35,967 bases of DNA, from positions 1 through 35,967 of the forward strand of contig NZ_JOCX01000040.1 in NCBI RefSeq assembly GCF_000717915.1. Reading direction: 5' to 3'. Within the stretch, counting starts at the first letter, position 1. Each line of letters opens with the position of its first letter. The stretch comes from Streptomyces sp. NRRL S-244. Its GTDB lineage: Bacteria; Actinomycetota; Actinomycetes; Streptomycetales; Streptomycetaceae. The notes beneath the pieces are model-generated. The model did not search any database. It was not told the DNA's origin and was given only the letters and a program-made list of their open reading frames with translations. The position numbers were made by a program, and so were the translations under genes. This document shows positions 25,205 through 31,643 of the stretch, one piece after another.

Positions 25205-25864
25205 ATGACCGATCACAGCCCCGAGCCGAAGGACCCGTGGGCGCCGCCGGAGCGGCCGGCGGTGGAGCTCGGAAAACCGCAGGCCACACCGGGGGTGTCC
25301 GGTCCGCCGTCCGTGCACGACCAGCCGACGATCGCGGGGATGCCGGGGGGCGACGTCCCGCCGGCGCAGATACCCGGCCCGGCGCCGCAGCCCGCGTACG
25401 GGTACCCGGCGCAGCCGGACCCGGGGGGCTACGCGTACCCCGGACCGCCGCCCGCGCAGCCGATGTACGGCCATCCCGGCTACCCGGGCCAGCAGGGACA
25501 CCCCGGGTATCCGGGATACCCCGGCTACCCGGGCTATCCGCAGAAGAGCAACGGCTTCGGGGTCACCGCCCTCGTGCTCGGCATCATCGGCGTCGTCACC
25601 TGCTACCTGGGCCTGATCTTCGGCGTCCCGGCGGTCATCTTCGGCGTCCTGGGCCGCGGCAAGGCCCAGCGCGGCGAGGCCGACAACGGCCCGATGGCCC
25701 TGGCCGGCATCATCCTGGGCGCGGTCGGCATCGTGCTCAGCCTGCTGATGATCGGGCTCGTCATCGCCGGCGTCCTGCTCGGTGACCCGGATCGCGGGAA
25801 CGACTACGACTACGACAACGGCGGTTCGTCGCCGTCGCACTCGCAGATACGCGAGCACGTCTGA
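25205..25864 (+). CDS. DUF4190-type membrane protein with a Pro/Gly/Tyr-rich N-terminus
   Basis: The 219-residue protein has a disordered N-terminal half of about 115 residues with repeated HPGYPG/YPGYPG units. Two DUF4190-like hydrophobic hairpins follow (GVTALVLGIIGVVTCYLGLIFG and MALAGIILGAVGIVLSLLM), linked by a charged turn LGRGKAQRGEADNGP. A short acidic, Tyr-rich tail ends it. Proteins of this layout are common in Streptomyces; their function is not known. GAGGGGGGCG just upstream of the ATG serves as ribosome site. It converges on the Ro60 gene. Confidence 0.85.
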   Translation: MTDHSPEPKDPWAPPERPAVELGKPQATPGVSGPPSVHDQPTIAGMPGGDVPPAQIPGPAPQPAYGYPAQPDPGGYAYPGPPPAQPMYGHPGYPGQQGHPGYPGYPGYPGYPQKSNGFGVTALVLGIIGVVTCYLGLIFGVPAVIFGVLGRGKAQRGEADNGPMALAGIILGAVGIVLSLLMIGLVIAGVLLGDPDRGNDYDYDNGGSSPSHSQIREHV

Positions 25865-25866
25865 GC

Positions 25867-25897
25867 CGTAGGCCCCCCACGGCCGCGGGGGCCTACG
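25867..25897. terminator. Bidirectional terminator between DUF4190 and Ro60 genes
   Basis: A perfect 11-bp stem (CGTAGGCCCCC at 25867-25877 with GGGGGCCTACG at 25887-25897) closes a 9-nt loop. The stop codon of the Ro60 gene (25893-25895) lies inside the right arm, so it serves both convergent genes. Confidence 0.8.
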
Positions 25898-27500
25898 CCA
25901 CCCACGGCCAGTCGGCGTCCCGGCCGCCCTCGATCAGGGAGACCATCCGGAAGGCCGCGTCGCCGAGTCCGCCGAAGGTGTGCCGGTGGGCGGACCCGGA
26001 GGGCGCGTGGCCCGTCCGGTACCCGGCCAGGTTCCAGGTGTACACCGGCACGTCGTCCGGCACGAGGGCCGTCGGGTCGCCGCCGTAGTGGTGCGCCGCC
26101 TGCTCGTCGGTGACGATCAGGACCCGGTCGTGCCCCTTGTAGTACCTGCGCACGGCCTCGGAGGTGTTGGTGCCGCCGAGGTCCTCGAACCGCTCCAGCA
26201 CCTTCAGCACGGACTCGCCCCGGCCGTACGGGACCTGCTTGCTGCTCGTCCCGAACTGCACCAGGTCCGCGTCCTCGGCGCGCAGCGCCAGCGCCGCGCC
26301 GAAGACGGCCGCCGCGTCCGCCCGGTTGAGCTGCGAGCGGTCCGACAGCGGTGCCCACATCGACCCCGAGCGGTCCACGAGGACCAGCGTCCGGCCCGGC
26401 AGGGCCGGTACGTTGGCCAGCGAGTGGCCGAGCGCCCGCTCCAGCGGGTACGCCCAGCGCAGCGAGGGCGCGTGCTGGTAGGCGGCCAGGTAGCGGAACG
26501 GGAACTGCCGGGACCGGGCGACGACCTCCGGGTCGCCGACCTTCGCCGCGACCTGCGCGGCCACCGCGTCCGAGACACCGGCCTGGTCGAAGTTGCGCAG
26601 GTTCCGCAGCAGCGCCATCGCGCCCATGGACGGGATGACCGCCTCCCAGACGGCCGCGTCCATCGGCCCCTGGAGCCAGCCGGCCAGCGCCTCCCAGGTC
26701 ATGCCCGCGGCGGCGAGCCGCTCGGCCCCGTCGGGCGCGGTGACCGCGGCCCGGCGCTCCTCCACCGGCAGTTCCATGAGTTCGCGGTGGGCGAGCAGGG
26801 TGCGGTTGCCGGCCGGCACCCGCGCCGTCTCCGGGTGGTGGCGCCGGTCGAGGGCGTACCGGAACAGCTCGCCCTGCCAGGCCTTCGCGGGATCGGGGGA
26901 GGCGTGTACGAGGTTGAGCACGTCGCCGAAGCGGTACCCCTTGGAGTCGGTGTCGTACTTCAGCAGCGAGGCGGCGGAGTAGAGCCTGCGCACGGCATCG
27001 GCGATTCCGCGCTTGACGGGCTTGGGCACGCTGCGCCCGTACGTCGCCGTCCAGTAGGCCAGCAGCTCACCGGGCTCGTCCGCGCGCCGCAGTACGGAGT
27101 CCACGACCTCGCGGTTCGACGGCCCGCCGGTGGCTCCGGCGTCGAGCCGCGCCTTCACGTACTCGGCCGCTCCGACCAGCGAGGCGGTCCGCATGTTCCC
27201 GTCGGTGCGCAGCCAGCGGAGCAGGCCGGCGGTCCACGCGGGGTCCTCGACGGCGAGGCGGCGCACGAGGGCGCAGAACCGGTCGTCGCGGGCACCGCTG
27301 CTCTCGTAGAACGTCCGCTGCGTCACGAAGTTGGCGACGGCGAGCAGGAACAGCTCGGAGCGCGCGTCGCGGACGAAACCGCGGCCGCCCTGGTGGTTGT
27401 CGGCGCGGGCGCCCGTGGAGCGCACGGGTGAGGTGGGCGCGGTGGCCCCGGCAGCGGACTGGGAAGCCGCCCTGGACGCGCGCAGGTTGAAGCGAGCCAT
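25893..27500 (-). CDS. rsr: Ro60/TROVE-domain RNA-binding protein (bacterial Rsr)
   Basis: The 535-residue protein matches the two-part Ro60 layout. A HEAT-like TROVE ring spans roughly residues 40-360 (ELFLLAVANFVTQRTFYE, YKARLD-type repeats, LLRNLRNFDQAGV). A von Willebrand A domain follows, with an intact MIDAS: DRSGS (376-380), T444 in GGTNTSEA, and D465 in VTDEQ. Ro60 binds misfolded or fragmentary RNA through the ring and Y RNAs on its outer face. In Deinococcus it works with PNPase in RNA decay and rRNA maturation. The ATG at 27500 has GGGGGGA upstream. Two Y-RNA-like genes lie immediately upstream on the same strand, strongly supporting the call. Confidence 0.95.
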   Translation of the reverse strand: MARFNLRASRAASQSAAGATAPTSPVRSTGARADNHQGGRGFVRDARSELFLLAVANFVTQRTFYESSGARDDRFCALVRRLAVEDPAWTAGLLRWLRTDGNMRTASLVGAAEYVKARLDAGATGGPSNREVVDSVLRRADEPGELLAYWTATYGRSVPKPVKRGIADAVRRLYSAASLLKYDTDSKGYRFGDVLNLVHASPDPAKAWQGELFRYALDRRHHPETARVPAGNRTLLAHRELMELPVEERRAAVTAPDGAERLAAAGMTWEALAGWLQGPMDAAVWEAVIPSMGAMALLRNLRNFDQAGVSDAVAAQVAAKVGDPEVVARSRQFPFRYLAAYQHAPSLRWAYPLERALGHSLANVPALPGRTLVLVDRSGSMWAPLSDRSQLNRADAAAVFGAALALRAEDADLVQFGTSSKQVPYGRGESVLKVLERFEDLGGTNTSEAVRRYYKGHDRVLIVTDEQAAHHYGGDPTALVPDDVPVYTWNLAGYRTGHAPSGSAHRHTFGGLGDAAFRMVSLIEGGRDADWPWVA

Positions 27501-27508
27501 GTGTGAAT

Positions 27509-27535
27509 CCCCCCGAATTCAGTGGAACGTGGGGG
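27509..27535 (-). promoter_or_regulatory. Hairpin that can cover the Ro60 ribosome-binding site
   Basis: On the minus strand CCCCC (27535-27531) can pair with GGGGG (27514-27510) across a 16-nt loop; the G-run is the ribosome site of the Ro60 gene. It lies between the 3' end of the nearer Y-like RNA and the ATG, so it could act as terminator of the RNA or as a translation switch. Confidence 0.45.
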
Positions 27536-27543
27536 AGGCGTGA

Positions 27544-27692
27544 CGTGCGCGATGCCCGAGATCAGAGGTCGGCGACGGACTGTGTCGACTGCTCCATCCA
27601 GACTGAGCCACCGGCCGTGGCCGGGCGGGATTCGAACCCGCGACCCGTCGATCCGGAAGTAGCCGTCGCCTGCGCACCGGGCATCGCGCACG
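27544..27692 (-). ncRNA. Y RNA (YrlA-like), copy nearer Ro60, with circularly permuted tRNA-like module
   Basis: Read on the minus strand (27692 to 27544, 149 nt), the ends form a perfect 15-bp helix (27692-27678 with 27558-27544). An internal loop follows: GTGCGCA on the 5' side, GACCTCTGATCT on the 3' side. Next comes an 8-bp helix GGCGACGG/CCGTCGCC (27670-27663 with 27578-27571), a loop containing CTACTTCC, and a perfect 5-bp helix TCGAC/GTCGA in the anticodon-stem position. The tRNA-like part is permuted: variable loop GGGTC, T arm GCGGG-TTCGAAT-CCCGC, acceptor stem CCGGC/GCCGG closed by CACG, then D arm GCTC/GAGC with a GG-containing loop. This is YrlA architecture. No anticodon or CCA end exists. 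Confidence 0.85.
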
Positions 27693-27756
27693 CGGCCTCC
27701 CGAGATCAAGGTGGCGGCGGCTTGGGATTCTCTGCGAAAGAAGGAGCCGCAGCCCG

Positions 27757-27772
27757 CGCACCGGGAGGTGCG
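27757..27772 (-). terminator. Hairpin following the distal Y-like RNA
   Basis: On the minus strand CGCACC (27772-27767) pairs with GGTGCG (27762-27757) around TCCC, 5 nt past the end of the distal RNA helix, and a CTCCTTCTTTC tract follows about 10 nt later. It may end the first RNA or mark a processing site in a common precursor. Confidence 0.4.
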
Positions 27773-27776
27773 TGAC

Positions 27777-27926
27777 GTAGGTGTCCAGAGTTCGAGGTCG
27801 GCGAAACCACGTGCTGCTCTGCCAACTGAGCTACACCGGCGCGAAAGCCGGTGGCGGGACTCGAACCCGCGACCTGCCCATTAAGAGTGGAAGTAGGTCT
27901 CGCCTGCGCACCTGGACGAGTCCTAC
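27777..27926 (-). ncRNA. Y RNA (YrlA-like), copy nearer the NADAR gene, with circularly permuted tRNA-like module
   Basis: Read on the minus strand (27926 to 27777, 150 nt), the outer helix is GTAGG/CCTAC plus GTCCAG/CTGGAC, separated by a small internal loop. The internal loop GTGCGCA versus GACCTCGAACT comes next, then a 9-bp helix GGCGAGACC/GGTTTCGCC (27904-27896 with 27808-27800), and again CTACTTCC. The permuted tRNA module has variable loop AGGTC, T arm GCGGG-TTCGAGT-CCCGC (27870-27854), a perfect 7-bp acceptor stem CACCGGC/GCCGGTG closed by TTTCGC, then TA and D arm GCTC-AGTTGGCA-GAGC. The anticodon-stem equivalent is weaker than in the other copy (one mismatch). Helices differ from the other copy while loops are shared, which is covariation support. 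Confidence 0.85.
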
Positions 27927-27992
27927 CGTAGGCGGCCCGCTCGCCCGCCCGCCACGCATTTAAGATCGCGCCCGGCAGGGACACGGACTACG

Positions 27993-28547
27993 TCAGACGG
28001 CGTCCGCACGCAGCCGGTCGCGGGCCTCCATCAGCGCGAAGCCCAGCAGGTTCAGCCCGCGCCAGCGGGCCGGGTCCAGGGCGCGCTCGTCGTCGGCCGC
28101 CAGTCCGATGCCCCAGATGCGGTCCATCGGACTCGCCTCCACCAGCACCCGGTCCCCGGTGGACAGCAGGTACGCGCGCAGCCGGGGGCCGGACGCGAAC
28201 TTGTGCACGCTGCCCTCCACCACCAGCGCGAACCGCTCCCGCGCCCACGTCTGCTCGTCGAAGCCGCGCACCAGCCGCCCGGCCTTCTTGGCCTCCGCCG
28301 GAGTCCTCGCCTCCAGCGCGGCGCGCTCCGCCTCGGCATCCCCGAACAGCCGGGCCTTGCCGGCCATCATCCAGTGCTCGGCCGTGTCGTACCGGACATC
28401 ACCCACGGTGAACGGGGACGGCCACCACTGGCTCATGCAGCTGGGGCCGAGCGTCCCGTCGGGCCGCGGCCGGTGCCCCCAGAACGGCAGGTACTTCACC
28501 CGTTCACCACGGCTGACCTGCTCGATCAATGTGTCGATCTTCTCCAT
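27993..28547 (-). CDS. NADAR-family protein (YbiA-like N-glycosidase fold)
   Basis: The 184-residue protein has the NADAR pattern: FWGHRP, CMSQWWPSPF (36-46), TAEHWMMAGKA with Glu57, a central helical segment, and ASPMDRIWGIGL near 138-149. Family members include YbiA, which hydrolyses early riboflavin intermediates, and NADAR enzymes that remove ADP-ribose from nucleic-acid bases. The exact reaction here is unknown. No ribosome site precedes the ATG at 28547, so the mRNA may be leaderless. It ends 66 nt before the distal Y-like RNA on the same strand and so may be transcribed with both RNAs and Ro60. Confidence 0.85.
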   Translation of the reverse strand: MEKIDTLIEQVSRGERVKYLPFWGHRPRPDGTLGPSCMSQWWPSPFTVGDVRYDTAEHWMMAGKARLFGDAEAERAALEARTPAEAKKAGRLVRGFDEQTWARERFALVVEGSVHKFASGPRLRAYLLSTGDRVLVEASPMDRIWGIGLAADDERALDPARWRGLNLLGFALMEARDRLRADAV

Positions 28548-28729
28548 GCACGCGAGTCTGGCAGTCGCCACTGACACTTCGTACGGGATTTGGGACGTGC
28601 CTCGACACATGGTCGACCGATTCCGTCGCGTAATCAAAAGGCAACAACGGAATCACTTGGCGGTGGGGAACACCTCTGCCAGGATCGGCACTCAATTCGA
28701 GCTGAAGCTACGGAGAGCGTGAGAGCGTC
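28548..28729. promoter_or_regulatory. Divergent promoter region with a perfect 8-bp inverted repeat
   Basis: This 182-base gap between the NADAR and second aldehyde dehydrogenase genes contains GATTCCGT (28619-28626) and ACGGAATC (28647-28654), a perfect inverted repeat with a 20-base spacer. The ACGGAATC half also occurs in the regulator/dehydrogenase gap of the first polyamine block. A separate palindrome TCGAC-ACATG-GTCGA lies at 28602-28616. No convincing -10/-35 pair is visible. Confidence 0.45.
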
Positions 28730-30247
28730 ATGGGTAATCGCTTCCAGGTCAAGGACCGCTTCGCAGACGGCGCGCAGTACATCGACGGGCAGCTGAGGTC
28801 CGGTACGTCCGGGCAGTCGCACACCGTCGTCAACCCTGCGACGGGCGAGGAGGTGCTCACGTACGAGCTGGCCTCCACCGCCGACGTCGACGAGGCCGTC
28901 GCCGCCGCCAAGCGGGCCTTCCCGGCCTGGTCCGCGGCCACCCCCGGCGAGCGCTCGGAGGCTCTGCACCGGCTCGCAGCCGTGCTGGAAGAGCAGGCGG
29001 AGGACTTCGCGTACGCGGAATCCCTCCAGTGCGGCAAGCCGATCAAGCTGTCCACCGAGTTCGACGTACCGGGAACCATCGACAACACCGCCTTCTTCGC
29101 GGGCGCCGCCCGCCATCTCCAGGGACAGGCGGCAGCCGAGTACTCAGGGGACCACACCTCCTACGTACGACGCGAGGCCATCGGGGTCGTCGGTTCCATC
29201 GCGCCCTGGAACTATCCGCTCCAGATGGCCGCCTGGAAGATCCTCCCGGCGATCGCCGCGGGCAACACGATCGTCCTGAAGCCCGCCGAGCTGACCCCGC
29301 TGACCTCCCTGATGTTCGCCCAGGCAGCCAAGGACGCGGGCCTGCCCGACGGCGTGGTCAACATCGTCACCGGCGCCGGCCGGGACGCGGGGGAGCACCT
29401 GGTCGGCCACCCGGACGTGGTCATGACCTCCTTCACCGGCTCCACCGCCGTCGGCAAGCGCGTCGCCGAGATCGCCACCGCCACCGTCAAGCGGCTCCAC
29501 CTCGAGCTCGGCGGCAAGGCGCCCTTCCTGGTCTTCGACGACGCCGATCTGGAAGCCGCCACGCACGGCGCCGTCGCCGCCTCCCTGATCAACACCGGCC
29601 AGGACTGCACCGCCGCCACCCGCGCGTACGTCCAGCGCCCCCTGCACGACGCCTTCGTCGCCCGCGTGGCCGAGCTGATGGAGACCGTCCGCCTGGGCGA
29701 CCCCTTCGACCCGGCCACCGACCTCGGTCCGCTGGTCTCGCACGCCCAGCGCGACCGGGTCGCCGGCTTCGTGGAGCGCGCCCGCGGCTACGCCACCGTC
29801 GTCACCGGCGGCGAGATCCCGGGCGGCGAGCTCGCCGAGGGCGCGTACTACCGGCCCACCCTCGTCTCCGGCGCCGCCCAGGACAGCGAGGTCGTCCAGT
29901 CCGAGATCTTCGGCCCCGTCCTCGTCGTCCTGCCCTTCGACACCGACGACGAGGGCATCGAGCTGGCCAACGACACCCCGTACGGACTGGCCGCCTCCGC
30001 CTGGAGCCGCGACGTCTACCGGGCCGGCCGCGCGACCCGCGAGATCAAGGCGGGCTGCGTCTGGGTCAACGACCACATTCCGATCATCAGCGAGATGCCC
30101 CACGGCGGCTACAAGGCGAGTGGCTTCGGAAAGGACATGAGCGCCTACTCCTTCGAGGAGTACACGCAGGTCAAGCACGTGATGTACGACAACACCGCGG
30201 TGGCCGCGAAGGACTGGCACCGCACCATCTTCGGGGACCGCACCTAA
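28730..30247 (+). CDS. PatD-like aldehyde dehydrogenase, second copy
   Basis: This 505-residue NAD-dependent aldehyde dehydrogenase has catalytic Asn161 (APWNYP), Glu259 (LELGGKAP) and Cys293 (NTGQDCTAATR), with the Rossmann motif FTGSTAVG. The NTGQDCTAATRAY stretch places it with gamma-aminobutyraldehyde dehydrogenases. It is somewhat longer than the first copy, with an extra roughly 15 residues at both ends. It is followed by a polyamine-binding lipoprotein, the same gene order as in the first block, and then by PotABC and an amine oxidase, so it likely finishes oxidation of aminoaldehydes. ATG 28730 has GGAGAG about 13 nt upstream and GAGAG closer. Confidence 0.9.
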   Translation: MGNRFQVKDRFADGAQYIDGQLRSGTSGQSHTVVNPATGEEVLTYELASTADVDEAVAAAKRAFPAWSAATPGERSEALHRLAAVLEEQAEDFAYAESLQCGKPIKLSTEFDVPGTIDNTAFFAGAARHLQGQAAAEYSGDHTSYVRREAIGVVGSIAPWNYPLQMAAWKILPAIAAGNTIVLKPAELTPLTSLMFAQAAKDAGLPDGVVNIVTGAGRDAGEHLVGHPDVVMTSFTGSTAVGKRVAEIATATVKRLHLELGGKAPFLVFDDADLEAATHGAVAASLINTGQDCTAATRAYVQRPLHDAFVARVAELMETVRLGDPFDPATDLGPLVSHAQRDRVAGFVERARGYATVVTGGEIPGGELAEGAYYRPTLVSGAAQDSEVVQSEIFGPVLVVLPFDTDDEGIELANDTPYGLAASAWSRDVYRAGRATREIKAGCVWVNDHIPIISEMPHGGYKASGFGKDMSAYSFEEYTQVKHVMYDNTAVAAKDWHRTIFGDRT

Positions 30248-30319
30248 CCGTCTTCGGCTCTCGCCGAGTGGCAGCCGGCCGCCTGACCAGCGGCGCCACC
30301 CCTCCCGAAAGGGCAGTTC

Positions 30320-31570
30320 ATGGAGCAGTTCGAGCCCGACCGCCTCTCGGCGGCGCAACTCGCCGCGATGCGGCGCAGCCTCACCAGCGGGCGCGGCGCC
30401 CTCACCCGCCGCTCGCTGTTGCGCGCCTCCGGTGTCGGAGCGCTCACCCTCGGCGGCCTGGCCTCCCTGTCCGCCTGCGGCATCCCGCCGGCCAAGCGCG
30501 CGGGCGACGCGGCTGTCGCTTCCGACGACCACTCGGCCCAGGAGAAGGAGATCAACTTCTCCAACTGGACCGAGTACATGGACACCAGCGAGGACGAGAA
30601 GTCCCACCCCACGCTGGAGGAGTTCACCAAGCGCACCGGGATATCGGTCAAGTACACCGAGGACATCAACGACAACGTCGAGTTCTTCGGCAAGGTCCGC
30701 CCGCAGCTCGCGGCCGGCCAGGACACCGGCCGCGACCTGATCGTCGTCACCGACTGGCTCGCCGCCCGCATCATCCGGCTCGGCTGGGCGCAGAAGCTGG
30801 ACCCCGCCCACCTCCCGCACGCCTACGCCAACCTGATCCCGCAGTTCCGCAGCCCCGACTGGGACCCGGGCCGCTCGTACAGCTATCCCTGGACCGGCAT
30901 CGACACCGTCATCGCCTACAACGTGAAGGCCACCGAGGGCAAGAAGGTCGACTCCGTCACCCAGCTGCTGGACGACCCCTCCCTCAAGGGCCGCGTCGGC
31001 TTCCTCACCGAGATGCGCGACAGCGTCGGCATGACCCTGCTCGACCAGGGCAAGGACCCGGCGAACTTCACCACCGCCGACTTCGACGCCGCCATCGGCC
31101 GGCTCCAGAAGGGCGTCGACACCAAGCAGATCCGCCGCTTCACCGGCAACGACTACACGGCGGACCTCGACAAGGGCGACCTCGCCGCCTGCCTGGCCTG
31201 GGCCGGCGACGTCATCCAGCTCCAGGCCGGCAACCCGGACATCAAGTACGCGATCCCGGCGCCCGGTTACATCACCTCCAGCGACAACCTGCTGGTCCCC
31301 GCCCACGCCCGGCACAAGGCCAACGCCGAGAAGCTGATCGACTTCTACTACGAGCCGCCGATCGCCGCCCAACTGGCCGCGTTCATCAGCTACGTCTGCC
31401 CCGTCGACGGCGTCAAGGAAGACCTTGCGAAGATCGACCCCGCGCTCGCGGACAACCCCTTGATCATTCCGGACAGGGCGATGGCGGCCAAGGCCCGCGC
31501 CTTCCGCTCCCTCAGCAGTGAGGAAGAGACCGCGTACGAAGAGAAGTTCGCCAAGCTCATCGGAGCCTGA
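30320..31570 (+). CDS. Polyamine ABC transporter substrate-binding lipoprotein (PotD/PotF-like), second copy
   Basis: The 416-residue protein has a longer N-region ending in a twin-arginine signal TRRSLL (29-34) and lipobox LSAC (Cys53). The mature part has the polyamine-binding markers INFSNWTEYMDT, DINDNVEFFGKV, RDLIVVTDWLAARI and GNDYTADLDKGDLAA. It is closely related to the first copy. It is followed at 74 nt by potA and lies in the operon ALDH-SBP-potA-potB-potC-oxidase. AAAGGG precedes the ATG. Ligand preference (putrescine or spermidine) cannot be told from the sequence. Confidence 0.92.
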   Translation: MEQFEPDRLSAAQLAAMRRSLTSGRGALTRRSLLRASGVGALTLGGLASLSACGIPPAKRAGDAAVASDDHSAQEKEINFSNWTEYMDTSEDEKSHPTLEEFTKRTGISVKYTEDINDNVEFFGKVRPQLAAGQDTGRDLIVVTDWLAARIIRLGWAQKLDPAHLPHAYANLIPQFRSPDWDPGRSYSYPWTGIDTVIAYNVKATEGKKVDSVTQLLDDPSLKGRVGFLTEMRDSVGMTLLDQGKDPANFTTADFDAAIGRLQKGVDTKQIRRFTGNDYTADLDKGDLAACLAWAGDVIQLQAGNPDIKYAIPAPGYITSSDNLLVPAHARHKANAEKLIDFYYEPPIAAQLAAFISYVCPVDGVKEDLAKIDPALADNPLIIPDRAMAAKARAFRSLSSEEETAYEEKFAKLIGA

Positions 31571-31643
31571 CGAACCCCTCCCCCCGTGCCGGCCCCCGCG
31601 CCCCGCACCCTTCCGACGACACCACCACCGAAGGCCGCGACCC

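Noticed and set aside
25481..25545. Tandem repeat or CRISPR-like array in the CCGGGTAT/CCGGCTAC region
   Set aside because: It is the coding repeat for the PGYPGYPG tract of the DUF4190-type protein, in frame and without spacers.
27544..27926. Two ordinary or split tRNA genes
   Set aside because: T arm and D arm are present but in reversed order with a hairpin-closed acceptor stem, no anticodon loop and no CCA end.
27706..27984. Open frames of 80-92 codons on either strand of the Ro60-NADAR gap
   Set aside because: Their peptides (for example VAGSSPATGF and GVAQLAEQ) are the well-known spurious translations of tRNA-like sequence; the region is explained by two structured RNAs.
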